A stretch of 64,000 nucleotides of DNA, taken from assembly GCF_018861025.1 (NCBI RefSeq), contig NZ_JAHKQH010000009.1, positions 62,001 to 126,000 on the forward strand, written 5' to 3'. Every line of letters starts with the position of its first letter. Within the stretch, counting starts at the first letter, position 1. The notes below the pieces were generated by a model. That model saw nothing but the letters and a program-made list of their open reading frames with translations. It had not been told where the DNA came from and ran no database searches. A program made the position numbers and the translations under genes. This DNA is from Psychrosphaera sp. B3R10 (lineage in GTDB: Bacteria > Pseudomonadota > Gammaproteobacteria > Enterobacterales > Alteromonadaceae). This document shows, in pieces, positions 1-8,709 of the stretch.

Positions 1-1940
1 ATCATCGAAGGCAGTTTGTCTGTGTATGTCGACTTAAGCTTACTTAAACCACGGTGTTCTAAAATTAGTTTCGGTAATTCATGAGTCAACGACAATTCTT
101 GTAGTACATCTTCCGCTGTTGAAGGCGCTCCCTTAGGAGTTTTCTTAAGCGGCGTTATGCCCATTTTATCAAATAGGATCACTTGTAGTTGTTTCGTAGA
201 CGCTAAATTAAATACTTCACCAGCAACGTCATGGGCTTTTCGTTCTAATTCTTCAAGTTTAATTGCAAATTCGCTACTAAGGCCATGCAAGTGATCAGCA
301 TCAATTAATACGCCGCTTTGTTCCATTTGCGTTAAGACTGGCATAACCGCAAGTTCAATGTCAGCGAGAAGTTCTTTTAAGCGAGGGACTTTGTCGAATT
401 GCTCATTAAAATAGAAAAATAAGCGCAATGTGATGTCGGCATCTTCCGCTGCATATTGTGCCGCTTTTTCTAATTCAATTTGATTAAATGTGATCTGCTT
501 CGCGCCTTTACCGGCAATATCTTCAAAAGAGACACAGTTATGCCCTAAATATTTTAGCGCTAGGCTCCCCATATCATGACGGGTAGCCGTACTGTTAAAT
601 ATATACGACTGCAACATAGTGTCACCTACTATGCCTGCAATATTTAGGTCGTATTTAATGAGGACATTCATATCATATTTAAGATTTTGCCCAACCTTTT
701 TAACATTGTTGTCCATTAAAAGTGCAGATAGTGAGTCAAATACGCGTTCTAAAGATAGTTGCTCCGGCGCGTCCTCATAATCATGCGCAAGTGGCACATA
801 AAACGCTTTGATGTCCCCTTGCCACTCATAGGCCATGGAGAAACCAACGAGTTTAGCTTCCATATAATCTAATGAGGTCGTTTCTGTATCAAACGCAATT
901 AGGCCAACTTGATTTATTTCATCCAAACATTGCTGCCACTGCTCCAATGTAAAGATAGTTAAATATTTCTCTTGATTAATAACAACCGACTTCACTTCTT
1001 CATCGATTATTTTCGTGACATCTTGCTTGGTCTGGCCGACTGGCGGCGGGGTTGCTCCACCAGATAAAACTTCTTTTAACCATCGCTTAAATTCACATTC
1101 AGCGTAAAGCTCAGCGAGTTTTTGCTTGTCGGGTGAACCTAATGTCATAGCTTCATCTGGACAGTCGTGTTCGACATCCATCTTAATCGTGGCTAATTCG
1201 TATGATAACTGCAGTTGTTCTTTATTATCTTCCAACTTAGCGACCATGGTTTTAGAACCTCTAAAACCAAGACCAGCAACTTTATCTAAGTTTTGGTAGA
1301 TATTTTCAATACTGCCTAATCCCTGTAATAAGGCTACCGCCGTTTTATCACCAACACCTGGTATACCAGGAATATTGTCAACTTTATCTCCCATCAATGC
1401 GAGGTAGTCGATAATGAGTTCGGGCGCGACGCCAAATTTTTCAACAACCGCATCAGGGGTCAATAGGGTATTTGTCATGGTATTAATTAACGTTACTTTA
1501 TCGTTAACTAATTGCGCCATGTCTTTATCACCGGTACTTATTAAAACATCGTGTCCTAAGTCCGCTTGTTGCTGTGCAATGGTCCCAATGACATCATCGG
1601 CTTCTACGCCCGGTATTGAAACAAGAGGAATTCCCATTGCTCTGATTATTTTGTGCAACGGTTCTATTTGCGTTCTTAAGTCATCTGGCATCGGTGGACG
1701 ATTGGCTTTGTACTCAGAATACATTTCGTTTCTGAATGTTGGTCCTTTAGCATCGAAGATCATGATCATGCGATCTGGCGAATATTGACGGATCAAACTC
1801 TTTAGCATGTTTACGACGCCATAGATTGCACCTGTGGATTCGCCTTTCGAATTTGTGAGATGAGGTGGCGCATGATATGCACGAAAAAGGTACGAAGAAC
1901 CGTCGACTAGCACGAGTGGTTTATAGTCAGAAGTAGTCAT
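1..1940 (-). CDS. polA: DNA polymerase I, 5' part of gene (C-terminus beyond left edge)
   Basis: Repair and Okazaki-fragment polymerase with 5'-3' exonuclease, 3'-5' exonuclease and polymerase domains; cytoplasmic. The frame stays open from the ATG at 1940 to the window edge, giving about 646 codons of an expected 920 or so. The start MTTSDYKPLVLVDGSSYLFR is the classic 5'-nuclease opening. MIMIFDAKGPTFR and the GDKVDNIPGIPGVG helix-hairpin-helix follow, so the flap nuclease (about residues 1-290) is complete. DTETTSLD (plus-strand bases about 880-900) is proofreading motif Exo I with its acidic pair intact, so the 3'-5' exonuclease should be active. The visible end enters the polymerase domain around STAEDVLQELS. 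Only the edge truncates it; no frameshift was seen. Identification is secure. Confidence 0.97.
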   Translation of the reverse strand, partial: MTTSDYKPLVLVDGSSYLFRAYHAPPHLTNSKGESTGAIYGVVNMLKSLIRQYSPDRMIMIFDAKGPTFRNEMYSEYKANRPPMPDDLRTQIEPLHKIIRAMGIPLVSIPGVEADDVIGTIAQQQADLGHDVLISTGDKDMAQLVNDKVTLINTMTNTLLTPDAVVEKFGVAPELIIDYLALMGDKVDNIPGIPGVGDKTAVALLQGLGSIENIYQNLDKVAGLGFRGSKTMVAKLEDNKEQLQLSYELATIKMDVEHDCPDEAMTLGSPDKQKLAELYAECEFKRWLKEVLSGGATPPPVGQTKQDVTKIIDEEVKSVVINQEKYLTIFTLEQWQQCLDEINQVGLIAFDTETTSLDYMEAKLVGFSMAYEWQGDIKAFYVPLAHDYEDAPEQLSLERVFDSLSALLMDNNVKKVGQNLKYDMNVLIKYDLNIAGIVGDTMLQSYIFNSTATRHDMGSLALKYLGHNCVSFEDIAGKGAKQITFNQIELEKAAQYAAEDADITLRLFFYFNEQFDKVPRLKELLADIELAVMPVLTQMEQSGVLIDADHLHGLSSEFAIKLEELERKAHDVAGEVFNLASTKQLQVILFDKMGITPLKKTPKGAPSTAEDVLQELSLTHELPKLILEHRGLSKLKSTYTDKLPSM

Positions 1941-2058
1941 GTGGATTGTTTCCATTAGGCGATGGATTATTTAGGGCATAAGGATGCCATAAACGTGGCA
2001 ATCCCGCTATATGAATGATTTACAAAATATTGATCGGATATAAATAACGCGTTATGCC

Positions 2059-2067
2059 TGTGGATAA
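2059..2067 (+). promoter_or_regulatory. DnaA-box-like nonamer upstream of polA
   Basis: TGTGGATAA is the reverse complement of TTATCCACA, a perfect strong DnaA box. It lies about 120 bases upstream of the polA start. It is an isolated match, so it may mark DnaA control of polA or be chance. One box is not enough for a replication origin. Confidence 0.3.
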
Positions 2068-2263
2068 CTTTGTTAATAACCATTTTTCCATAGCACACTA
2101 CCCACTGCGATTTTAAGTCAATGGAATAGCTTATTTAAATTGTTTTTGAAATAAATATACGAGACTAGGCTCCGCTATATTATTATTTTTTTTATTATAT
2201 GCGGCCAGAAACAAAACGGCTGGACGAATCAATCCCCGCTCGAGGGATGAATAATTTACACAT

Positions 2264-2290
2264 AAAAAGATCATTGATCTAGATCTTTTT
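2264..2290. repeat. 9-bp perfect inverted repeat with GATC cluster; possible FNR-like site
   Basis: AAAAAGATC (2264-2272) and GATCTTTTT (2282-2290) are perfect inverted arms around a 9-base loop. The overlapping TTGATCTAGATCTT (2275-2288) matches the left half of the FNR/CRP-type site TTGATnnnnATCAA perfectly and 3 of 5 bases of the right half. Oxygen-responsive control of the downstream c-type cytochrome would make sense but is inference. It could equally be a hairpin. Confidence 0.3.
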
Positions 2291-2403
2291 ATATATTTTT
2301 TTTGATCGTCACTTAGATTCGTTATTCTTTTTACATTTTGTGGATTCCTGCTTTAATAATGGGACAAAAAGTAGAAATATTTTCAATATATAAATCAATA
2401 ATA

Positions 2404-2431
2404 TTGCAAGGGTTATTTCTATAGGTAGAAT
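2404..2431 (+). promoter_or_regulatory. Candidate sigma-70 promoter for cytochrome c5
   Basis: TTGCAA (2404-2409) and TAGAAT (2426-2431) are separated by 16 bases, about 45 bases before the ATG. The hexamers are near-consensus and the spacer is slightly short. A Shine-Dalgarno AGGTGA follows just before the start codon. Confidence 0.35.
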
Positions 2432-2477
2432 GTGCAGGATAATTATTGCTATCCCGCAAAATCATAGGTGATTCAAG

Positions 2478-2873
2478 ATGAAAAAACTGCTTGTTATATT
2501 AGTGTCTATTTTGTTTGTAACATTTGCCCAAGCTGGCGAATCGACAAAAGACGAAATTGCTGAACGAATTAAACCAGTTGGTCAGCTTTATTTAGAAGGC
2601 GCTGAGCCTGCAGAAGCGGCTGATACAGGCCCAAAAACAGCGGAACAAGTTTACAACACATCTTGTACTGCTTGTCATGGTTCTGGCGTTATGGGTGCAC
2701 CAAAAATGGGTGATGCTGGCGCTTGGGGTCCTCGCGTTGCACAAGGCTTAGAGGTATTAACAAAGCACGCACTTAACGGATTCAACGCAATGCCGCCTAA
2801 AGGTGGTTGTATGGCGTGTTCAGACGACGAAATTAAATCGGCGGTTGAATATATGGTAGACGGATCTAAGTAA
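2478..2873 (+). CDS. Cytochrome c5 family protein (periplasmic class I c-type cytochrome)
   Basis: Small periplasmic electron carrier, 131 residues. A Sec signal peptide spans about residues 1-19, ending AQA before GES. The haem-attachment motif CTACH is at 63-67. The probable distal axial ligand is Met105 in NAMPPKGGC. The CMAC pair (Cys111/Cys114) is the extra disulfide typical of cytochrome c5. In the family the protein donates electrons to terminal oxidases or other periplasmic reductases. It would be a client of the Ccm maturation system encoded near 39-42 kb. The gene is monocistronic, preceded by AGGTGA and followed by a strong terminator. Assignment to the c5 family is firm; the redox partner is unknown. 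Confidence 0.93.
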   Translation: MKKLLVILVSILFVTFAQAGESTKDEIAERIKPVGQLYLEGAEPAEAADTGPKTAEQVYNTSCTACHGSGVMGAPKMGDAGAWGPRVAQGLEVLTKHALNGFNAMPPKGGCMACSDDEIKSAVEYMVDGSK

Positions 2874-2883
2874 GATCTTCGCC

Positions 2884-2928
2884 AAAAAAAAGCGAGCAAT
2901 TGAGTGTCCTCACAATGCTCGCTTTTTT
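2884..2928. terminator. Bidirectional intrinsic terminator between cytochrome c5 and rep
   Basis: AGCGAGCA (2891-2898) pairs with TGCTCGCT (2916-2923), flanked by an A run on the left and a T run on the right. It can therefore stop the convergent cytochrome (+) and rep (-) transcripts. An inner TTGAG/CTCA stem extends the hairpin. Confidence 0.9.
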
Positions 2929-3000
2929 ATTCACAATTTTTGTGCCGCTACTCATATTCGACTGCGGATAACACTTTCAGCTTTGTTTTAGCCTATGTTG

Positions 3001-5013
3001 CTATTTTTTTAACATCGCTCTCAAATTTGCAATATTCGCTTTATTTTTCTCTTTTCTGTGTTCTTCAGAAACCTGCTGCCCTGACTTTTCCCAGCGTAAA
3101 TCTTTTTGATCAAGCTCATCCAAAAAGCGAGATGGTTCGGTTGTGATCGTTTCACCGTATTGACGACGCTCTTTAGCGTAAGTTAAAAACAGTTGAGTTT
3201 GTGCTCTGGTGATACCAACATAAGCTAATCGACGTTCTTCCTCTATGTTTTCTTCGTCAATGCTCGATTGGTGAGGCAACAATCCCTCTTCCATCCCAAC
3301 CATAAACACATACGGAAATTCGAGCCCCTTAGACGCGTGCATTGTCATCAACTGGACTTGGTTATCAGCTTCGTCTTCTTCGTTACGCTCCATCATGTCT
3401 CGTAGAGTCAGTTTTGTAACCACCTCTGCTAAAGATAATGGTTCATGTTCATCATCACCGTCCAACATCTGATTTACCCAGCTATAAAGCTCGCTGACAT
3501 TTTTCATACGCATCTCTGCGGCTTTCGGGCTGGCACTGGTTTCAAACAACCAGTCTTCGTAATGAATCCCTTTTAACATGTCTTTAACGGCTTCTTTAGG
3601 CTCGCTTCGCAATACCTGATCGCTTAGCTCCACAATCCAACGGGTAAAATACTGAATAGCGGATTTAGCCGGTCCGGATATCATTCCCATAAAAGCATTA
3701 TCAAATGCCGCTTCAAATAAACTGATATGTTTGTCATTGGCTAAATGACCAAGTTTTTGCAATGTTACAGGACCAATTTGACGTCGTGGCGTATTGATAA
3801 TCCGTAAAAATGCATTATCGTCATCTTGATTCACCAATAAGCGTAAATACGCCATGATGTCTTTAATCTCTGGTCGAGAGAAAAACGATGTACCGCCGCT
3901 AATTTTGTATGGAATACGGTTAGACATAAGCAATTTTTCAAAGATACGAGACTGATGATTGCCTCGATATAAAATCGCATAGTCACCATAATGGGTTTTA
4001 TTGGTAAATCGGTGAGCTATGATCTCAGCGATAACTCGCTCAGCTTCATGTTCTTCATTTTTAGTTTGGATAACCCGAATTGGATCACCATATTCTGCAT
4101 GCGCTTTGAGCTTTTTATCAAATACATGTGGGTTTTTATCAATTAGCACATTTGCAGCATGCAAAATACATCCAACCGACCGATAATTCATTTCAAGTTT
4201 AATTAGCCGCAATGCCGGAAAATCTTTGCTAAGTAAAACTAAATTTTGTGGTCTCGCACCTCGCCAGGAGTATATCGATTGGTCATCGTCACCGACCACC
4301 GTAAACCGAGCATTGTCGCCGACAAGTAGCTTAACTAATTCATATTGGCTGGTATTGGTATCTTGATATTCGTCCACCAGCAAATAACGTATTTTCTTTT
4401 GCCACCGCTCTCGTACCTCATCATAATTTTTAAATAATAACGTAGGGATCAAAATTAGATCGTCAAAATCCAACGCGTTGTAGGCACGCATTTGTGATTG
4501 ATAACGATGGTAAAGTTCAGCGTAAAGGGCATTTTCAGAGTCTGTTGCTTCATCAAGCGCCTGCTGTGGCAAAATTAAGTCATTTTTCCATGACGAAATC
4601 CGATTGATCAGTTGGTAAATGCTTTCTTTATCTTCTTTTAGCTCAGGTTCGGTCAGTTCCTTTAACAACGAGAAGCAATCTTGGTCATCAAATAAGGAAA
4701 AATTGGATTTGTAACCCAGAGTTTTTATTTCTTTTTTTATGATATCTAGGCCAAGCGTATGAAAGGTTGATATTTTTAAACCTTTGATCCGTGAACGATC
4801 CATCGACTGCTTAATTCGCTCGCGCATTTCCCGCGCCGCTTTGTTAGTAAATGTTACCGCTGCAATTTGATTTGCGGGTAAGCCACAACGTTCAATTAGG
4901 TGAGAAATTTTATTAATAATAACTCGAGTTTTACCGGAACCTGCACCGGCTAGCACAAGACAAGGTCCATCAACAAACGTGACGGCAGCTTCTTGTTCGG
5001 GGTTTAAACGCAT
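3001..5013 (-). CDS. rep: ATP-dependent DNA helicase Rep (UvrD/Rep superfamily 1)
   Basis: 3'-5' helicase that helps replication forks through protein roadblocks; cytoplasmic, 670 residues, close to E. coli Rep (673). Start [17 protein letters not shown], Walker A GAGSGKT at residues 23-29, motif Ia [10 protein letters not shown], Walker B VDEYQD near 215, motif [16 protein letters not shown], motif [18 protein letters not shown] and motif [13 protein letters not shown] are all present in order. The wording [12 protein letters not shown] matches Rep rather than UvrD. The ATG is preceded by AAGGA with a 7-base spacer. It stands alone between ubiK (divergent) and the cytochrome gene (convergent). 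Nothing is unusual. Confidence 0.97.
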   Translation of the reverse strand: MRLNPEQEAAVTFVDGPCLVLAGAGSGKTRVIINKISHLIERCGLPANQIAAVTFTNKAAREMRERIKQSMDRSRIKGLKISTFHTLGLDIIKKEIKTLGYKSNFSLFDDQDCFSLLKELTEPELKEDKESIYQLINRISSWKNDLILPQQALDEATDSENALYAELYHRYQSQMRAYNALDFDDLILIPTLLFKNYDEVRERWQKKIRYLLVDEYQDTNTSQYELVKLLVGDNARFTVVGDDDQSIYSWRGARPQNLVLLSKDFPALRLIKLEMNYRSVGCILHAANVLIDKNPHVFDKKLKAHAEYGDPIRVIQTKNEEHEAERVIAEIIAHRFTNKTHYGDYAILYRGNHQSRIFEKLLMSNRIPYKISGGTSFFSRPEIKDIMAYLRLLVNQDDDNAFLRIINTPRRQIGPVTLQKLGHLANDKHISLFEAAFDNAFMGMISGPAKSAIQYFTRWIVELSDQVLRSEPKEAVKDMLKGIHYEDWLFETSASPKAAEMRMKNVSELYSWVNQMLDGDDEHEPLSLAEVVTKLTLRDMMERNEEDEADNQVQLMTMHASKGLEFPYVFMVGMEEGLLPHQSSIDEENIEEERRLAYVGITRAQTQLFLTYAKERRQYGETITTEPSRFLDELDQKDLRWEKSGQQVSEEHRKEKNKANIANLRAMLKK

Positions 5014-5164
5014 GGAAATATCCTTGAACTTTGGGAGCCGAATATTACCAATAATTTGCCTTAGTTGGTACTTATACCAATCTGTAAAATTAATTGCGGC
5101 CTTGGCACTAGCCTTTTTATTATGAACTTATACAATAGCCAACTTAATGATTAAGGACCCGACT

Positions 5165-5425
5165 ATGTTAGACGCAAAAAAAATTGAGCAAATCGCTGAG
5201 CAGATCACCAATGTAATTCCACCAGGCGTAAAAACATTAGCCGATAATGTCGAAGAAAAGATTAAAACGGTATTGCAGGCAAAGCTGAGTCAGCTTGACG
5301 TCGTTAGCCGCGAAGAGTTTGATGTGCAAACTCAAGTATTGGCTCGAACGCGTCAAAAATTGGATTTACTTGAAAAAGAATTTGAACAAATTAAACAACA
5401 ATTTGCTGATACTACGGCAGAGTAA
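5165..5425 (+). CDS. ubiK: Ubiquinone biosynthesis accessory factor UbiK (YqiC/BMFP family)
   Basis: Small helical protein that assists the soluble Ubi complex in aerobic ubiquinone synthesis with UbiJ, and can fuse membranes. The product MLDAKKIEQIAEQITNVIPP is 86 residues with a C-terminal coiled coil. VSREEFDVQTQVL is the family signature shared with E. coli YqiC. An in-frame ATG at 5147 lacks a ribosome-binding site. AAGGA at 5153-5157 sits 7 bases before the ATG at 5165, and the family begins MIDxKKIEQIA, so 5165 is chosen. Divergent from rep by about 150 bases. Assignment is strong. Confidence 0.93.
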   Translation: MLDAKKIEQIAEQITNVIPPGVKTLADNVEEKIKTVLQAKLSQLDVVSREEFDVQTQVLARTRQKLDLLEKEFEQIKQQFADTTAE

Positions 5426-5440
5426 CCGTGAGTTAATTTT

Positions 5441-5484
5441 ACGTCACGGCGCGGTTAATAAGAAAGTTAACTTAGACGTGACGT
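5441..5484. terminator. Nested hairpin between convergent ubiK and the GGDEF gene
   Basis: ACGTCACG (5441-5448) and CGTGACGT (5477-5484) form a perfect 8-bp stem. Inside it GTTAA (5454-5458) pairs with TTAAC (5467-5471). There is no T run, so it may be a weak or Rho-assisted terminator serving both genes. Confidence 0.35.
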
Positions 5485-5499
5485 AGAGGACGGCCTAAA

Positions 5500-6729
5500 T
5501 TACTCTCGATGCCAACACACCCTACCTTTTCCTTCAGATTTAGCGGCATACATAGCGTGATCTGCGTTTAGAATAACCATATCCAGTTGCTCTTTTGTTT
5601 CGGCACGGGCGACTCCAATACTTGCACCTATTGTGAGTTTTTGGTCTTCGAACACATAATCACGGCTGATTTCAGTGATAATTCGCTCACCTATGTTTTC
5701 GACCAATTCATCGCTGTCTACCAGTTCTAAGACCACAACAAATTCATCACCACCAATACGCGCAACTATGTCATAACCCCGCATTAACTTAGTCAGTCTA
5801 TTGCTCACTTCAATCAACACGGCGTCGCCAGCTGCGTGACCATAATTGTCGTTGATGTGCTTAAAACCGTCCAAGTCGATAAATAACAAATAAATCGTAA
5901 ACTTGCCCCGGGCCATTTTTGCCCCACACCGGGCTAAATATCCGTTTAAATACTGCCGGTTGGCTAAGTCAGTCAGATAATCGTGAGTTGCCTGATGCTC
6001 TAACTTATTACCCAACTCTTTATTTTTTATGATTTCCTGCTCTAGGTCTAAAACGTTTAACTCAAGCTCTTTTTGCAATTTTTTGCGTTCAGTCACTTCC
6101 ATTTCGAGGTTTAACGTTTTTTGCTCTAGCGTTTCAGTTTTTATTTCAATCAAATTTTCAAGATTCGATTGGTACGCTTTCAGTGATTTGTTGGCGTAAA
6201 ACAACTGCTCTTGATATGAAAAAACATTCAACGAATTTGAAATCACGTGGCTAATCATAACCAGCAACTCTATATCATGGTCCGAATACGTTATATCCGG
6301 GTCATAGGTTTGCAGAATTATCGCGCCTAATGAGTGTTCGTCTGCAACCAACGGAAAACTAAGCCATTGTTCTGGTATCTTAGACTCAACCTTAACTAAG
6401 GATTCAGCTTGAAGGTGCTCAATCATTTCTTTTGAATAGTTGCACACGATATTGCTTGTGAGCGCATAAAAAATTAGATTCGAATGAATATCATCGACTG
6501 TCAGGTGATCTAAGCTTTGTAGGTCGACTCTGTTTTCAGTATCCGCAACATAGGGAAATCGCAGATAACCGTCGTCACCTAACAGCACTACACAGAAATT
6601 TTCCGCATAAGTGATTTTCCGCAGAATAGCATGAACCCTTTCAAGAAGTTCTTTGGTGTTTTGGCATTTGGTAAGGCAGGCGACAATTTCACTGGTGTGT
6701 AAAATAAATTCGCGATCGTCTATGTGCAT
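5500..6729 (-). CDS. GAF-type sensor diguanylate cyclase (GGDEF domain)
   Basis: Predicted to make cyclic di-GMP from two GTP; cytoplasmic, 409 residues. Residues about 15-175 resemble a GAF domain. A coiled coil (about 175-245) follows, then a GGDEF domain (about 246-409). The active-site motif GGDEF is intact at 326-330. The inhibitory I-site RxxD is present as RGYD at 317-320, five residues before it, so product feedback inhibition is expected. FIDLDGFKHINDNYGH carries the metal- and GTP-binding residues. No transmembrane segment was seen, so the signal is probably cytosolic or a diffusible ligand. It stands alone, 136 bases downstream of the kinase gene on the same strand. The ligand is unknown. 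Confidence 0.92.
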   Translation of the reverse strand: MHIDDREFILHTSEIVACLTKCQNTKELLERVHAILRKITYAENFCVVLLGDDGYLRFPYVADTENRVDLQSLDHLTVDDIHSNLIFYALTSNIVCNYSKEMIEHLQAESLVKVESKIPEQWLSFPLVADEHSLGAIILQTYDPDITYSDHDIELLVMISHVISNSLNVFSYQEQLFYANKSLKAYQSNLENLIEIKTETLEQKTLNLEMEVTERKKLQKELELNVLDLEQEIIKNKELGNKLEHQATHDYLTDLANRQYLNGYLARCGAKMARGKFTIYLLFIDLDGFKHINDNYGHAAGDAVLIEVSNRLTKLMRGYDIVARIGGDEFVVVLELVDSDELVENIGERIITEISRDYVFEDQKLTIGASIGVARAETKEQLDMVILNADHAMYAAKSEGKGRVCWHRE

Positions 6730-6865
6730 ATCGCTATTACATTTTCCATAATTTAAATGCCTTTAATTAGGGCGCAGTATTTAGTTTAGTTCAGTATCTA
6801 ATATAAATACAAAAGTCAGCTACTTTATCCAAGTCTAAATGTTTAACCCTATGATGAAAATAGCA

Positions 6866-8626
6866 TTATGAAAAATAATAAATATTTTGAACCGCTAATA
6901 CCACCAATAACGCAATAGAGAGTGATTTCCAAAATGCCATAGGGTTTCTTTCCAACAGGGGAGCTGCGTCTAAACGACTCAACATCTGGGAGTTAGGCGT
7001 TTTAATATCTTGTAAGAATTCAGACATCGCTTGATATCGATGCGTAATATTAGGTTGGGTTGCTTTTTGAAGCGCCAAATCAATCCAAACTGGAATGTCT
7101 TGTCGGTGTTTTTGAATACTACGGTATCGCCAAAAGTCCAAATTATTAACTTCATTCTTCTGTATAAATGGCTTTTTGTATGGCAACTCACCGGTCAACA
7201 TTTCATAAACCATAATACCGAGTGAAAATATGTCTGAGCGATGAACTCCTTTTTGGCCTAACAAATACTCCGGAGCGATATAACCTACCGCACCGACCAG
7301 TTCATCATTGTTAAATGGCGATCGGATCTCCTCAAGCCCTGCAACTTGTACCGTGCCAAAGTCAATGATCTTAACTTTGTTATTGTCGTTTATGATGATG
7401 TTTTCAGGCTTGAGATCTCTATGTACCATACTGTGTCGCTGCAATACTCTAATTGCCGCCATAATCTCAGCAGTTATCTCTCGGACTAACGTTAAACTCG
7501 GTTGTGGATTGTCGTACATCCACTGCCGCAGTGTTTTGCCTTTTGCGTATTCACAAACATGGTATAAAAAAGGGCTACTGCTCTGCATCTCATTTCGAGG
7601 GTAAATTTTCATTACTCCACGACTGTTAATACGACTGCCTATCCACTGTTCCCGAATAAAGCCCTCTAAATAATTTAAGTCGTCACTGTAATTTTCAGTT
7701 GGGAACTTTAAAACAAACTCATTATCGGTTGGTAAATGTTTTGCTAAATAGACGTGGCTTCGAGTACCGCTATGCAGAACCTGCTCTATTAAAAAATCGT
7801 CTAACTTTGCCCCTTTAGACAATACAGGCGGTATTTTTAATGCCGTTAGTTCACGGGAGACTTCATGGATATCTTGCGTGGGTAATTGCTTAATTTCGGC
7901 AATAAAACAACTTAGATTGTCGACACTCCCTTGGTTTTTAGCTAGCAAGCACATGTCTTGTGCTATTTGTTCTAAAGATAGTGTTGTTGTTGCGAGTAAC
8001 GATTTCATCTGCACACTTGATAACGACTCATGTACGCCATCTGTAGTGAACACAAAACGGTCTCCAAGCTGCAATTCATGTTGGCAGAAATCCACTTCTA
8101 AATGGCTGTCCATGCCAAGCGCTCGTGTGAGAAAACTGTTGTCTTTGGAGGTGAATTGGGAATGATCTTTTGTTAAAAGTTGGATAGCGCCGTCACGATA
8201 CAAATACACACGGCTATCACCAATATGAAATATATTCGCTGTGTTTGACTTAAAAATCACGCCGCTGAATGTTGTCACTAGCTGGTTTTGACGGTAGTCA
8301 GCTTGTTTACCGTGATGAAATAACCAAGAGTTCAGGGATGATAGAACTCGAGCGACGGATTCTTTTACCGTCCAGGAGTCGGGCGTTGAATAATAATCAC
8401 TGATAAAGGTTGTGACACTAAGCTGGCTCGCTTCTTTTGCGTTGTCACTGCAACTGACACCATCGGCGATACAGACAACACTTCCTTTGTTCTTTCGAGT
8501 CGACATCTCTGGTTGCTGAGCCGCAAACGCGTCTTGGTTTTCAGATTTAACTCCTTTGTCAGAAAACCCGCCAAAAGCAACATCAAGCGCTTGAGAAGTC
8601 GGCTTCTTAACATTTTCAACTGACAC
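6866..8626 (-). CDS. Bifunctional PP2C-type phosphatase / Ser-Thr kinase fusion, membrane-anchored
   Basis: N-terminal PP2C phosphatase (about residues 15-255; IADGVS, GDSRVYLYRDG and FTTDGVHE carry metal-binding acids) fused to a eukaryotic-like kinase (about 275-530; VLKFP lysine, HRDLKPENIIIND catalytic loop, IDFGTVQV for DFG, APEYL and SDIFSLGIMVYEMLTGELPY). A C-terminal hydrophobic helix (ALLVVLAVQNIYYF) anchors it with the catalytic domains in the cytoplasm. This architecture is known beside nasA in nitrate-assimilation clusters such as Pseudomonas aeruginosa PA1782/PA1783, and here too it directly follows the nitrate transporter. The substrate is unknown. Start: a TTG at 8638 has no ribosome-binding site, whereas GTG at 8626 follows GGGGA by 5 bases, so 8626 is preferred; no ATG fits. 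Both catalytic domains look intact. Confidence 0.9.
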   Translation of the reverse strand: MSVENVKKPTSQALDVAFGGFSDKGVKSENQDAFAAQQPEMSTRKNKGSVVCIADGVSCSDNAKEASQLSVTTFISDYYSTPDSWTVKESVARVLSSLNSWLFHHGKQADYRQNQLVTTFSGVIFKSNTANIFHIGDSRVYLYRDGAIQLLTKDHSQFTSKDNSFLTRALGMDSHLEVDFCQHELQLGDRFVFTTDGVHESLSSVQMKSLLATTTLSLEQIAQDMCLLAKNQGSVDNLSCFIAEIKQLPTQDIHEVSRELTALKIPPVLSKGAKLDDFLIEQVLHSGTRSHVYLAKHLPTDNEFVLKFPTENYSDDLNYLEGFIREQWIGSRINSRGVMKIYPRNEMQSSSPFLYHVCEYAKGKTLRQWMYDNPQPSLTLVREITAEIMAAIRVLQRHSMVHRDLKPENIIINDNNKVKIIDFGTVQVAGLEEIRSPFNNDELVGAVGYIAPEYLLGQKGVHRSDIFSLGIMVYEMLTGELPYKKPFIQKNEVNNLDFWRYRSIQKHRQDIPVWIDLALQKATQPNITHRYQAMSEFLQDIKTPNSQMLSRLDAAPLLERNPMAFWKSLSIALLVVLAVQNIYYFS

Positions 8627-8709
8627 GTTTTTCCCCAATTAAAACGCGTTTCTCATATAATAAGAAACGCATTACTTAATTCAATTACATAGAGGTTAGT
8701 AAATATTTA

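Larger units (their letters stand above)
1941..2477. other. 537-base intergenic region between divergent polA and cytochrome c5 genes
   Basis: AT-rich and without a convincing gene. It holds a single DnaA-box match (2059-2067), four GATC sites in 39 bases (2269-2307) including an inverted repeat, and a plausible promoter for the cytochrome gene (2404-2431). Both flanking genes must be transcribed outward from here. The spot 42 RNA gene that lies near polA in enterics was not recognised. Confidence 0.6.

Noticed and set aside
2041-2310. Possible replication origin, suggested by a DnaA box, GATC sites and an AT-rich tract
   Set aside because: Only one convincing DnaA box was found, and the GATC cluster is over 200 bases away. 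The neighbours are polA and cytochrome c5 rather than mnmG, dnaA or dnaN. Kept only as a local regulatory observation.
2675-2899. Open frame antisense to cytochrome c5
   Set aside because: The opposite strand encodes a protein with a signal peptide and haem motif. The antisense frame has no family features.
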